From NCBI GenBank assembly GCA_000469685.2, contig LS997562.1, forward strand, positions 34,170,215 to 34,234,214: a stretch of DNA of 64,000 nt, in the 5' to 3' direction. This document shows positions 47,423-60,200 of the stretch, one piece after another (within the stretch, counting starts at the first letter, position 1; every line of letters starts with the position of its first letter). The notes beneath the pieces were generated by a model. That model did no database searches. It saw nothing but the letters and a program-made list of their open reading frames with translations, and was not told where the DNA came from. Position numbers and translations under genes: made by a program. The stretch comes from Haemonchus contortus (Eukaryota; Nematoda; Chromadorea; Rhabditida; Trichostrongylidae).

Positions 47423-50400
47423 ATGTCAAATGGCCTGAAATCCTCAGATCCACTCACACAGTCATGGCACAGTCAGGCCAACGGGAACAATACTACCAGG
47501 ACCATACTCAGTTTCTTACGGTCAGTTCATTCTCGGTCTGTCTGCCCAGTAGGGTTCCTTTTCATGTCATCTGTGCTCTTTCTTAATTCAAAGTGATAAA
47601 CTTATAAATAATTTGTTTTGAACTTCTTCCTTCCTTTTTCCTTTGCTGCCATTCTTGGTACACTTACTTGTTGAAAACATTTAAGGTCTTACTATTTATT
47701 ATCTTGAGCTTGATGAACTACCAAGTCTGTCCATCTCAGCGGCGGTTGATGTACCTTCGTGTACCACTCACTTCGAGAGCTTTTCAGGTCATCACGATCG
47801 AAATCTAACAGTAACAAGGAGCCAGTGGTCGTGTCAAGGCCAATTCCTTCATGTCCCAACTCCAGTACGGTGGCGGATTTCTCCCATCTTCGACGGCGAA
47901 GACCCCGAAGCGCCCACTACGATCCCAACACGATCACTTTGACGGAGAAGCAGGTGAAATTCTTCAGATGACCATTACATAGTTAAAATGAACTTTCTTA
48001 AATTCCGATGCCAAAGTGGTCCATCGTGAGGGAAATCCCGGTCAATGTAGTCGGTCTGTGACAAGGACTTGGGGAGCAACAAATCACTTTCACTCATTAC
48101 TCAGAATTCGTAGTTCCAGGACATTCCTGAGCAAGACGTCAATGAGACCTATGAACGCCTTGAAAAACTTGGCGAAGGCAGTTATGCTACTGTATATAAA
48201 TGTAAATCAAAGTAAGTCGGTCAAAGAAATTCAAAAAGTCGAATAAGTTCATCAAAAAAATTCTTAAAGGATTGACGGAACAATAGTGGCATTGAAAGAA
48301 ATCAAACTGCAGTTTCAAGAAGGCCTCCCATTTACTGCTATCAGAGAGGGTGAGACATACGTCAGTAGTTGACTATATAGGTATTGATTGATTTTTTGAT
48401 TTTTCAGCCTCGTTACTTCGCACATTACGTCATGCTAATATCGTGTGCCTTCATGATATTTATCATCAACATAACCAATTAACATTTGTCTTTGAATATA
48501 TGGTGAGCAAACTCCGCCCATTTGGAATGCTCCGCCCATTGCACGCAATGAATTCCTCCAGTTTTCAGAAAATGGATCTCAGCAAATACCTCGAACATCA
48601 TCCAACCGGTGTTGACTGTATGCAGATCAGGCTACTTCTGTTCCAACTACTTAGAGGACTAGACTTCTGTCACAAGAAAAAGATCCTGCACAGGTACGTC
48701 TTAATAGGAGTTCCCTTCCCCATGGCACCCAATCCGCTTCCCTAGGTCTCACCTATTAACCATTTTAGAGATCTGAAGCCTCAAAACTTACTGCTTGATG
48801 ACAATGGGGTTTTGAAGTTGGCTGATTTCGGGTTGGCCCGAGCAAAATCCGTCCCAAGTAGGACGTATTCCCATGAAGTCGTTACCCTGTGGTATCGGCC
48901 GCCAGATGTACTACTGGGCAGCACCGAGTACTCAACGTCGTTAGATATGTGGTAAGTATCAGCGATATCCAATATGGAAGGCTTAGAGAACCGATTCAGG
49001 CTGTATGTTATCATTTCAGGGGTGTTGGGTGTATTTTCGCCGAGCTTTGTACGGGTCAAGCGATTTTTCCCGGTACTAAAGATGTGATGGACCAACTAGA
49101 CAAGATATTCAGTGTTCGAGGTGTGCCGAATGAAACAACTTGGCCTCAGGTACGCATTCTTATTTACCTCCAACTTCAGTACAGATGCAAGCACAGCACA
49201 GCAACCAGAATACGGTTCCTTCAAGCTACGTATTATCAAAAGGAAAATTAAAATTCTGTGATTGATGATTCTGTGTTGTTGGCTGGTTTCCCTGCGACTA
49301 ACCGAAGCTTCCGCTTTAGGAAGGTCTAATCGAATTCTAAAATCAATCTTGGTTTTTAAGCCATAAATCTTCTTCAGGATAATCCCTCTTGCACTCATTT
49401 TCACCGCGTGTTTAAGATTATTGGTTACTTATGTCAGGTGAAGAACCTACCTCATTACTCGCCAAATGCCTTCCCGTCATACAAAGAGATTCCGTTCAAG
49501 CAAGTGAACATTCTGCTGACGAAACTGCAGAAATCCGGAACAGATTTGCTCGGGATGTTGTTGCAGGTAAATGCATTATTATCTTTCCATCGTTCTTGTA
49601 TACATATACATTCATTCTTTGAAAATATTGATGCATGTCTTAAGCCTACTGGAAATGACTCGCAGAAGCCACCACTAAGCCCTCGATGTTGCTTAATATA
49701 ACAAAAGAATGTACAAAACGGTCTTGAATGTCCTGGGCTGCCAAAGTCACTATGGTAGTCGTGTATTGTCCCCTAAGTAGTCTGCATTTTTGTGGAGGGC
49801 TGGGCTTTCTGCAGAGGGGTAAAGGAACTTGTTGATAACGACATGCAGTAAAACGATTGGGGCTCATCACAATTTTTTTCATATTTGTAGGTCTTTACAA
49901 ACAAACATGTTACTTTAATTAATTTATTGAGTTTTCGAGAGTACACGATTGCTCAGAAGAATTCGATATAGAAAAACATGATTCTCAGCAGGGCAATACA
50001 GGAATTTGGGGAGAGTCCAGGAATTTAAATTCCTCTCTATTCTTGCAGGAGGCATCACCTCCAATTCATCACTTGGGACGATGCAGATTTTCTGATGACA
50101 ATTAGCCAAATCTTGTAAAAAAATTCCAGAAAAACCAAATTTGTGATGCTACATAAGGAAAATGAAGTATGAGACTGGCCGAAAGGTTCCAGACCCATGC
50201 ATCTGGATGTTCACTTCTACTCGTCCAGTCTCGATTGAACCAAACTTACTCAACTAGTCCCTTACTGCAAGGTCTAGCTCATTCTCTAGGCTATACAAAA
50301 TCAAATTTTCTGATGCTTCTTTTTCTAGTTTTTGAAACTTATTGACAATGAAGGAAACTAGTTTTTCTGGTGTAAGAACAAACCGTGAATGAGAAGTTTG

Positions 50401-50545
50401 ATTTCAGTTGAATCCCAGCGAACGCATATCAGCTGCATGTGCCATGCTTCATCCATACTTTGCGGGTCTACCTCGGAATATTCACATCTTGCCACCTACG
50501 CTGTCCATTTTCACACTTCCCGAACTGCAACAATGGATGCGATGA
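47423..50545 (+). CDS. CDK14: PFTAIRE-type cyclin-dependent kinase (CDK14/15 family)
   Basis: Ten exons join in phase: 47423-47520, 47788-47953, 48120-48211, 48270-48349, 48408-48502, 48569-48693, 48769-48951, 49020-49149, 49438-49566 and 50408-50545, giving 411 residues. Residues 1-98 are Ser/Arg-rich and poorly conserved. The kinase domain starts near 99 with the loop GEGSYATV (106-113), the ATP-binding Lys128 in VALKEI, the cyclin-contact helix PFTAIRE (139-145), catalytic HRDLKPQN (218-225), DFGLAR (238-243) and [10 protein letters not shown] of the activation segment. The C-terminal tail contains SIFTLPEL, like the SIFTVP of vertebrate CDK14. Family members bind cyclin Y at the membrane and phosphorylate LRP-type Wnt co-receptors. 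That role is inferred from the family. The start follows a candidate trans-splice acceptor. A CDK16-18 PCTAIRE kinase is excluded by the PFTAIRE helix. Confidence 0.92.
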
Positions 50546-51073
50546 CGTCGACGTACCAGTTTATATGACGAGGACAATTTTACAAAAGTTCGCCCCGCAG
50601 GCGAGTGACAGTTGTCTCGGGCGAACGTGTCCTCCCCGAATCTCCTTCTAATCGATTATCACGAACGATCAACCGGTGTACATACGCTTTCCTTCTGGCT
50701 CATTCATCTCTCTCCAGGCAATTTCATTGATGAGATGATAATTCGATCAATAGCTTAGTTTATTTCTCTTTCCTAACCTCTCATCTCTACTATATCATGA
50801 GATTTCATCAGAGAATTTGGTGACTTTACTTTTGTAAGTATCGATTACTGTAACAGTTTCTCTTGCCCTCTAGCCATTCAAAGCTTTTTGGCTGGAACTT
50901 TGCCATCTGGCGTCTAAATAGGCGACGCAAAGGTGGACGCTATTACTACTCGAGTACTGTTTACTTTCTTTTCTGTAACTTCTCTTCACCAGTCCATTAT
51001 ACGGGTGTATCTTGCTTTTCAATGTGTGCAAACTTTTATATGTATGAATAAATTAGATGCAAATTCAAATAAA
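50546..51073 (+). terminator. Kinase 3' UTR with candidate poly(A) signals
   Basis: The first clear AATAAA signals after the kinase stop are at 51047-51052 and 51068-51073, implying a 3' UTR of about 0.5 kb. A shorter UTR using a variant signal cannot be excluded. Confidence 0.4.
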
Positions 51074-52867
51074 AACGTTTTATCTTATGTTGTTATACGC
51101 TACATTTTGGGTACCTCTTAAGAAAATCGCAATCGATAGTTTCGTAATTTAAGCAATTTCAAAATCGACGTCCCAAGGAAGGATTTCAAGTTTTGCGAGT
51201 GTAAAATCTTATATAGAGAGGCTTTCAGCATTTGATTTTTTGTTACATACAGGCATCTACAGATCACGAATAGATGTACCGTATCCATACCGCATTGTAT
51301 ATTCCATCTCAGTGACCCTGGTGACACCTGAAAAGCCTGAGCATGTTCGAAACCTCATGTTAAGAAAATGACAGTATGGCATCGTCTTCAACTCCATGTC
51401 AGGATCGAGTTTTCCGATTCAGAAGTTTTCCCATTCACCTCTCACGTGCTCTGAAATCACAATACATACCATACCACGTTGTGTCAAAAAAGGAATTTGT
51501 CGATATTTTTATAAAATTAATTCAGTTAGAACCGGGATCAAACTTTGCTAAGAATAAACGATGTCGCGACAAACACCATTTGTGATGGAACCCAGCAAAA
51601 TTGCGGTTTCGCATTATTTTCCATGTTAAGAATCAAAAAACAAAGCTTGGGTTTTCATAGCTCCATAAAAACAGTGGATTTGACATCTAATCGTAGAAGT
51701 TGTTCTATTTGAACTTCAAGAGGTCGAGAAAAGTTTGCAACACATGGGCCAACATTGGTGGATGAAGAAGGTTGTGGCATTTATAATTGAGTTTTGGCAC
51801 ACCTGATCCAAGTGTCCGAGAATTTCCATATTTCCTATATGACAAAAACTTTCATAGAAAGATTACTTTTCTGACACACTTGCACGAGATCTTTTCGGGG
51901 ACTCAAGAAAGAATGCCAATGCATCGAACGACGACGAGTTCCGACAACGGAAATGCACTTGTAGCCATGTCGATGTCCCAAACTATTATGGTATATCCCC
52001 AAAAAATTGAAGTATCACCTTCACCAATAAAATGCGAAAGAATCATGAGACGACCGCAAACTTCTTGACATTTTATTCGAGATCCAGATCTCAAGATTTC
52101 CATGTTCATACATAAGTTGCGTTAGAGATTGCTGCACCGCAAATTGTTCCACTAACAACAAATACAACGTCTGAAAGCAGATGTCGACTATGAGGCGAGA
52201 GATTCAATTTGATACATAAATCTTTGATGAGCTATGAAGCAGGTAGGATCTGTTTTGCCTGTTAATAAACTCAGACCTGAAAGTCGCCAAGTTTGCATGC
52301 CGAGCCGCAGCAGGAATAATTAACTACGAACGATGTCATATTCTCTACTTGTTAGAAGCTGAGTAAATGATTGGTCGTCTTGTGAAAGTTGAAAGAGAAC
52401 GTTGTACGAAGTAATCTGGGCACCCACGTAAACGTGGATCCTTCCCTTTCGTTCAACAAGGATTGTGCCTTCGACTGAGGTTTTCAAAGAAAATTATGCA
52501 GCATATCGGGGTTCAAATGTTCCCTAAGGTGGCGTCCACCATATCAAGGCGATTTCGTTGTAGGAAATATAGATGAATGAAAAAAAACGGGTACAAGAAA
52601 TCTGCAAATAGTCGAAAAATGATTGACACACAATACTTCTTTGGTAATGGAATGATTAGAACTACTATGAGGAAATCTGATGATATTAAAGCCAAAATTA
52701 TGAGTTTTATTATAAAGCTTACGATTAGCGCTGCATTTCTCTCACTTCAGTGTGTTCTTTTGGGTTTAAGTGTGTTTCTATACATCAAGAAAACTGTTCT
52801 TCGATACATGAATAAAGTGTCTATATAAATAATGAAAAATAAAAAATATAAATAGCTAGCGTCTGGT
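51074..52867. other. Intergenic, nothing assigned
   Basis: AT-rich DNA with short frames on both strands (51787-52068 plus, 52577-52828 plus). Their composition and lack of splice sites do not support genes. Confidence 0.35.
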
Positions 52868-53110
52868 GCGAAGGTAGTGTAGTGGCAAGTGGCGCATCAT
52901 CATCATACATGCATGGTCATAGAGTTTTGATAGCGGATCGATATCCGCCCAAGTAAATAAAATTTTCCATCCTTCAGGGTCGGGTAACAGGTACCAGACT
53001 CGTGTGGGAGAATGAAAGTTCTGTAATGTACATCGGATGGCCACCATTCGTCATTTAGCCTAATGCAAAATAGGATAGGTCTTGTGTTCCACGACCTCAT
53101 TATCGCAGAG
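52868..53110 (+). repeat. tRNA-derived SINE (copy J)
   Basis: The head has AGTGTAGTGGCAAGTGGCGC (A-box-like). A microsatellite-like ATCATCATCAT insertion separates it from a damaged B-box. The body contains GGTACCAGACTCGTGTGGGA and TGTACATCGGATGGCCACC. Confidence 0.7.
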
Positions 53111-53859
53111 TTTTGGACATAGCTCTATCCTTAATCTGAACCTAAAATGCTGGCCTGATACTTGTGAATCACCTAAATCTCAAAGTTCATTCAAAGGAAA
53201 AATACTCTATGAATCACGCTGAGCAACATGGTAGCGACCGCTCAATCCTCGACAACGCCAGCTGATCATTATCGGTACCGGTTCCTGGTGGTACTGAAAC
53301 TCGAAGAAGCGTGTTGCATAGTTAATGAGATTCTTCGAACAGTTTCACTGGCTTAGTAGTTTACTGCAATTACTTGACATTTGCCCCTTGGCACCTCAAG
53401 AGGCATTGCTGTTCACTTTGTTTTACCAAGAGGATTACAGGTAGCCGCAGACCGCCAGAACCTGTATTCTCACCCAGCACATCCAGAAATTTATGAAAGT
53501 GCAATCCCAGAGCAGCTATCAATCAACCAACATGTGATTCACTTTTGATCCATTTCACTCTACTCTAGGTTGTCTCGTGCTGTGGCTATGTTTTAAATTT
53601 TAACCAAGAGAGCGAATTTGCAAAAAAAATTATCCCAATCTATCACATCCTGAAGGACCTATCTACATTGAAAGAATCCTCTACGATCATCTTAACACAG
53701 AGTATCTTCTCCTTTTATTTATGGATACAATTTTAGGGAGCGGATATCCTTAACACTTGTATGCCTAAACAGGATATTCTCTACCTTAATCTTGAGGTGT
53801 TGTTTACATTCCAGATAAAGTGAAAGGCTAGAGCTTCTGACGTTAATCAACTTGAGGTT
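53111..53859. other. Intergenic, nothing assigned
   Basis: No gene or repeat recognised. Confidence 0.35.
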
Positions 53860-54113
53860 TGGGATCCACCCATGCTTTCAACTTCCGTTCAAGATCCTAG
53901 GGGCTTTTGAATGCGCATTGGGTCTAAACAATGACTTGCGGTGGCCTACCGGTGTTCAAGTCAGTGCTTTGATCGTCCTAGACAAGTTGGTACGAATCAA
54001 CCCACCCGCAGGTTTGCAGGGCTTGGTTGGCTAGGCCACTATCAATCCGGTATTCGGTCCCCGGACCATATGTAAGTGTGTGAGGAGCTCCCTTGCCACT
54101 ACAGCGCTTCCAC
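53860..54113 (-). repeat. tRNA-derived SINE (copy K)
   Basis: A minus-strand copy with GACTTGCGGTGGCCTACCGG, the CTAGACAAGTTGGTACGA body block and a head ending GCCACTACAGCGCTTCCACC reversed. Confidence 0.65.
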
Positions 54114-54263
54114 CCTATATTTGTGATATATTCCAATCATGTTGCTTGTTTATTAATTTGTTGTTTACTCGCTCAAAATCTTTTTACTCTGTTTTCAAGG
54201 TCTACGAATGCTTATCTGACTTTCCTTACTCTTTCCATTCCTAAGTTTGTGAAAACTCCCCAG

Positions 54264-54346
54264 ATGCCTCAAGGTGCCAAATTGTTGTTGGTTGTTTGTT
54301 TGTTCACTTTCCACGTTATTCGTGCTCATAATAAGCATACAGTTCA
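54264..54346 (+). CDS. Candidate first exon encoding a signal peptide
   Basis: The ATG directly follows ACTCCCCAG, a possible trans-splice acceptor, and the frame MPQGAKLLLVVCLFTFHVI then RAHNKHTVQ has the form of a secretory signal. It ends at a perfect GTAAGT donor in phase 2. I could not find the next exon in phase. A protein-like segment at 54546-54636 (DKEWLIRPTEEFMVHYDLFE) follows TTACCAG but starts in phase 0. The gene may include a small missed exon or be broken. Confidence 0.4.
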
Positions 54347-55124
54347 GTAAGTTGATTTATCAGAAAAAAAATGATAGCAAGAAAAAAGACTCCATGTAGG
54401 ATGGGGTCCCTGACACGAGCCTGCCTTGTTCATAACACCTCCCCATCCCCAAAGTCCCAGAGGTGAGCGCTCAAGGAACTTAGGAACTTCGCCAGCCATT
54501 GCGCTCGTCGCCTTTATCACTTCTCGGTGATCGGTTAATTACCAGGTTGTAAATATTCCTCATGATAAGGAATGGCTCATACGACCAACCGAAGAATTTA
54601 TGGTCCATTACGATTTGTTTGAACACGCCATGCATTGTAGGTCTCTTATGAGTTGCATAAATATTCGAATGCGAGCAGGACCTTCAAACTACAAACGCTT
54701 AACCGAACTGACTAGAAATCATAAGAATTTGTCAAATGGGGAAAATTTTGCAGCTTATGCGCAGGTCCAATACGGGATCAATCACAGTCAGCTCTTCCCC
54801 AACACAAATATGCAGCAGACGCTTTTTGTAGAACTAGCAGCGTCCTACTTAGTGGCAGATTTTTTCATGCAAATCTGCCGCAAATTGCATTTGCTCCATG
54901 CAAAATCACTGGCACTCAGGATGACCAAGATGCCTGGAAGTTAGGGTCGTGAGCTGGCCAGGAAGTGATGACGCGGCATGCTTTCTGGAAGCCGTCATCA
55001 CGATTATGAAAGCTGTAGGGAGGGAGGAGGGAGAATATAAATATATAGATGAATAAATAAATAAATAAAATACATATGTATATAGTTCACCCACTATTTC
55101 TGTGTTCCATTTACTCACATCTAG

Positions 55125-55219
55125 GAAACGTGCACCACCGAAAAGAACAAACAACACCAGGCACCACAAGGCCAGTGAACCAATTTAACGAGAGATTAAT
55201 AAGGATGAAAAATTCAGGA
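55125..55219 (+). CDS. Candidate internal exon
   Basis: Between CTCACATCTAG and GTAAGA the frame reads NVHHRKEQTTPGTTRPVNQF then NERLIRMKNSG. It is basic and Thr-rich, with entry phase 1 and exit phase 0. It probably belongs to a gene in this interval, but the joins on either side are not in phase with the exons I could define. Confidence 0.3.
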
Positions 55220-55406
55220 GTAAGAAAAATCTCTTTGAAGTTGGCAATAATCGTTTATCATTGTCCATTCTGCAAAAGTCTGAAATAACAAAAACTGAAG
55301 GGTACGGGTCACCAAATGTAAACATTCCCGATGTCTTTTGTAATCAACTACAGGGATTGCACTAATCAGTAGTATTGCAACTCATAAGATGATCTTAATT
55401 CTTCAG

Positions 55407-55973
55407 CACTGAATGCCTTTCCCGAGTCTTTCCCTCCTCTTCAATGGACCACGTTGAAGGAACTTTCGTAATTGGGATTTCATCGCGATCAGATTGTTTC
55501 TCTTGCAGAAGCAGCACGGAAATTCGCTATGGATTCGAGCGCCAAAGCAGCTTTTGATTTTTTCTGACGGTCTGTAAGAAGTTTATCCAGAACTAGATTT
55601 TAAAATGTTCTGATTAGACATAAGACAGTGCTCTAGAGCACCTAATCCATAGGTTTATTTAGCGCATGCTGTAGGGTATCTGCTACCGCTCACTGGAAAT
55701 GGCGAACAAAGGAACTTTCAGGTAAGAGGAGACCTCAAAACAATTACAAGGGGAGGAACCTATGTAATTCGGCCTCTCAAACACCCAATGACGGCTTCAA
55801 CACGTTTTGAAACGGTGGTATCAGGGAGTTCATGGGGTAATGAAATTCACTTCACATCGTTCTCGGTGCTCCTAGAGGACTTTTGCACTGGCTCCATGTG
55901 TACTTACGGATCCAGTGACTGTGTCCTCAGATGGGAAGTATCGCCGGAATTTTCGCAGCTAGCAACCCAGTAA
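55407..55973 (+). CDS. Four phase-matched exons of an unrecognised gene
   Basis: Exons 55407-55467, 55509-55573, 55675-55721 and 55825-55973 join in phase with canonical GT...AG introns (41 to 103 bases). They read in order SMDHVEGTF, KQHGNSLWIRAPKQLLIFSD, VSATAHWKWRTKELS and then GNEIHFTSFSVLLEDFCTGS with several Cys. The last can end at TAA 55971-55973 or splice at GTAATC. No family is recognised. The 5' end could be ATG 55443 or an upstream exon entering in phase 2. Further plus-strand exon-like segments follow at about 56262-56378 (GGLITVKGEAAKEKLLFGLS) and 56782-56857 (LQELSFHKKTLELYRHEI), which may be later exons of the same gene. Confidence 0.5.
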
Positions 55974-56261
55974 TCATACAGGTTCTACTTTCAAATTGTG
56001 TACCCTCCTGAAAATAAATGTTCAGAAAGTGAAGTAGGGTTTTCCAGCTTCTTAAGCCCTTCGTTGTTGCTCAGAGACCATTCAACACTACCACTTCCGA
56101 TTTGACATAAAATCTCATCAACGTAGATGGCCGCGAGAACCGTCGTTAAGATGCGTTTAGTTTCCTGTCGGCTCGCAATCACCCGACGAGATCCTCTAGT
56201 AAGACCGACTATATGCAGCGAAGATATCGAGATTAGACAAATTCTTGAATGGTTTTTCAGC

Positions 56262-56857
56262 CCTGCTGCGAATTTCAGTGCTACTTCACAAACGTTTTTC
56301 TCAGGGTGGTCTGATCACGGTCAAAGGCGAAGCCGCCAAAGAAAAGCTGTTGTTCGGGCTATCAGCTGCTATTGATCGCACAACATATCGATCAAGTGCC
56401 AATCCTCTATTTCTCATCATTTTCCACTACTTTTTCCTGTCCTCAAAGTACCATTAACAGAGTATTTATTGATCAGACCATAGCAGTTGCTTGACACTGT
56501 TTTTGTCTTAAGCACCCAGTATAGTAACCGGTTGTGAAGTGCGTCTGTCTTATGAAAGCGCTCGTCATATGCATTTGATTATCAGTTTTTTTTTTAATTT
56601 GAGTCTCTTTCATCTTGTGAAGAGCAATGAATGTTGACTTTTCGATACTATTTCAATCGTAGTACAAGTAGATGTAGTCGCTGCAAGTGACTACCACTGG
56701 TAAGACATGGGGATTGAGTTCCGAATGAAAATATTTCGAGATGAGCGGCCTTCATACCGAGGATGAAAAGCCGCGGTTCAGCTTCAGGAGCTCAGCTTCC
56801 ACAAGAAAACTTTGGAGCTATACCGCCACGAAATTTTGTCTCCGGGTGAATACTCAA
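56262..56857 (+). CDS. Two further exon-like segments, same strand
   Basis: The segment after GGTTTTTCAG near 56262 encodes ALLRISVLLHKRFSQGGLIT and continues through AAKEKLLFGLSAAIDRTTYR. The segment 56782-56857 lies between GCGGTTCAG and GTAAAT. Both look coding, but the joins are unproven. The minus strand over 55991-56182 is also protein-like, so an opposing gene cannot be ruled out. Confidence 0.35.
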
Positions 56858-57200
56858 GTAAATCTGTTTCCCCTGGAGCAAAGAAGAAGCCCGGAGCGCA
56901 TTCCCTCGCTCGGCTTTGGTAGATCGCGATCCCAACGAGTTTATCGTAAGTACATAGAGACCATACATGCTCTATTAGTGGTCTTCAGATGGGAAGAAGT
57001 TTCTTGAGTGGACTGAATTTACGGAACCTTTTCATTTTATAGTATACTCAGAAATTTTTAATGTAACTTTTTAGAATTACTTTTTCTAATATCACTTTTC
57101 ACACTGTCATCTTTTCGCCAATTTTCAGATACTTTTAGAGCCTATTGTGCTTGTTTGCAGGTAAATCTATTTTCAGGAGGTGCTATTCATCCTAGTCTGC

Positions 57201-60200
57201 ATGTACATAATTCATTTATTTCTTTTATCTCTTTTGGCCCAATTCATCACTGCCGAACGAGGAAATCATATCGATATCGATGATGAACCACGTAATGAAA
57301 CACTGTTCGATCTCGGCCAAGCGCTATGGATGTTTGATTTCGCCGGTAAGACCAAAATCAATTCGTTATGTTCTTTTTTTGAAAATGACGTTCTTCATTT
57401 TAACTTTTGATTTGAACGTTCTCCATAGAAATGTGAATTCCATATCTGAATGGTTACTACCTTGACTTTTTCCATTGAACTAGTTCCATTTCTCCATAGC
57501 TTACATTCCCCCTCCCTCATTTGAATCTTCGAGTTGGTACCTCATTGAAGCTAATATAAAATGTCTTGAGTGACTGTAAACAAAACTTGCATCGGCAAAA
57601 GAGCCATGAAAATTTCTAACAAGCTCGATCTCAAGTGTGAATCTTTGACCCATTTTCTATACCTGCTATCTGGGTGACATCCCGTGTAGAATCAGTGCGC
57701 TCTATCCAACCAGTAATTTCAGACGATTGCTCTTTTCATTTACTTAGTTTTATCCTCGCTATACTTATGCATCTTTTGAGTTTCATTTTCGTTCAGCCGC
57801 GGCCTACGCAGAGGATCCGACTTTGTGCCTAAGGCCACGGAATGCATCGATGGTGTATCGGATTGCGGTACCGTGTGATTACCTACGAGATGAGGTACCT
57901 GTTCTCCTTTTGCTACATCATTATGGTGGGTTCTTGCAAGAATGCCTTTCAGTGAAACGACATCTTCAGAGTAGGCACCGTGCTCAATTTTCAGGGACTC
58001 GGCATAGTGTGCCAATATCTGAGATACAGTAGCGCTCAAAAGTCTTCGGTGAAATGCTCCGACGATTTTTCTTTCATAACTTTTTTCTTAGTAGACCAAA
58101 TCGCGCGAAATTTGGATATGTTTAACTAGAGCATATTTCACCCTACCCAACACTATTTGACTGCGAAGCTCAACATCCACAGTTAGAGCAAGATGTTTGT
58201 TGCGGCAGCAGATTTTGCTAAAAGTAAAGTTGTTGACGTCTGCACTTATTCGAACCTTATGTGCGTTTTTCTCATCTATGGTGTTCGGCATTACCGCTCG
58301 TACATTTTAGACATGACAAAAAGGAAAGAGATTTTAGACAGACCATCATCAGTATTTGCAGTCGATTTTATTTTCATGCCCTTTGGAATATCTGGAACAT
58401 GATCAGATTGCAGGTTAAAAGTGGTAAATATTCACAATACACCCACGCTCCAAATATACGAATTTCGCATGATTGGATCCTGTAGGAAAGGAGTTACGAC
58501 TAAAAAGTACGGCTGAAGAACCATTTCACCGAAGACTTTTGAGCGCTACTGTATATTGGTAGGACATAGACCGACCTTCGGTAGTTTGAAATTTACTTGT
58601 GAACATCTAAGGTTCTGAAAAGGTGTCAAGGATGAAACTTCACCCGAATATACTCTTAGGCCATAACCTCACATCAACGTCTCATTGTCTCAGAAATACT
58701 ACATAAGTTGTGGAGGTCGTACCTTACCTCTCTTCCTCTTAACTATTAACTCATTCGAGGTGTTCTGAAGAAGTTGGCAAGAATGAAACTTCAGCCGAGT
58801 TGTTGAAATTTTTTTGCAACAATTCGAATAACTTATTTGTTATGATTCATTGCATATTTGAACAAATGGCGGTAATTCGACCTCCGCGACGTTATTGGAA
58901 GAATGAATTTTTAGTTGAATCAAGTTGGGAAATAGAAATATACAGAAGATGAATGTAAAGAGAAGATTGAGGGGTTCCAATCAAGCAGCATTGCAGGCTA
59001 CTTAAAAGAATCATGAACCGGTAATAACCTACCCTCATCACATGACCCGACCGTATTGAAAAATATGAACTCGCTTCGTTCGGCTGGGGCTTCTGGTTGC
59101 AAACAGATTCAGTAGACAATAACAGTTGCACTTGCGGGTCGATGTCTTTCTCTGGAATTGAAAGCCACTACTACTGGCATTTGTGTAGAGGATCAAAGTA
59201 GCAGATCCCTTCCAAGGCAGTTTTTAGGTTCTTTGAGTTGCGTTTCGATGGTCGTATAGTCTCGTGGCGCCGCCACCACCAAATGATTGTGGTACATTCA
59301 GATAGTTGATGCTGAAGTTTCCCCTTTGCAGCTCTGGGTACGCGAAAAAATGCGAAGATCAGAGAGTGTTCAGGCTTTGGTAATCTCAATCAATCAAGTG
59401 TCTTTTTGAGAGCTATCGGATCCCAGAGATGGGATCGTAACATCAGCTTTTTACTAATTGAGATTTTGAACTTTCTCAACCGGTAAATTGATCTAACTCT
59501 GACGCATAAACGTGAATTCTATTGTTCTTCAGTGTTGGAGCTATGTGGCAACTAGGGAAGACTGGATAATCGTTGCTTTCCGAGGGACTCGCACCAAAAT
59601 CCAGCTCATTACGGAACTTATCGAAACAATGAGCGAACCGAAGAAAAAGGTGAAGCTTAAGGATACCTAGTTCTCATTGCACTTATCGTAGAGTGGTTCG
59701 AACCACTTCAGAACCCCAGAGACCCACATTTCAGCCAAACACATCACTGACTTGCGTAGCAGATCTTCTCGTAAGGCTCTTAGAGCAGAAGATCTTATTT
59801 AGTCTTGCTTTTTGAGAACGGTTGGCCTCAAATAGAGTTTCTCCTTCCAAATGCTAACACTTACTGAGAGTTTTTGTTGAAAATGATGCTCCGGGTACTT
59901 TGCCTACTAGAGCTCCTCCTTCCAATTCTTACTGTCAAGTCCATCGCAAGTCGACGCGAGAATTTCAACTGCGCAAACCCTGTGTAACTTCTATTCTTGA
60001 GAAATATTTTGATTATTTTAACCACTTCAATAGTTTCCTGTTGAACGAGGTGGATCAGTCTACCAAAATTTTAGCTCCGTTCTGGTGGATCAGTACAACA
60101 TTATTTTTATGTGGCACTGAAATCGATCTGGAAAGAGCTTCACGCGGTGATCAGAAAGTTGAGAAAAGTGAGTTGGTCACATTCTGATTACATTAAGCTG

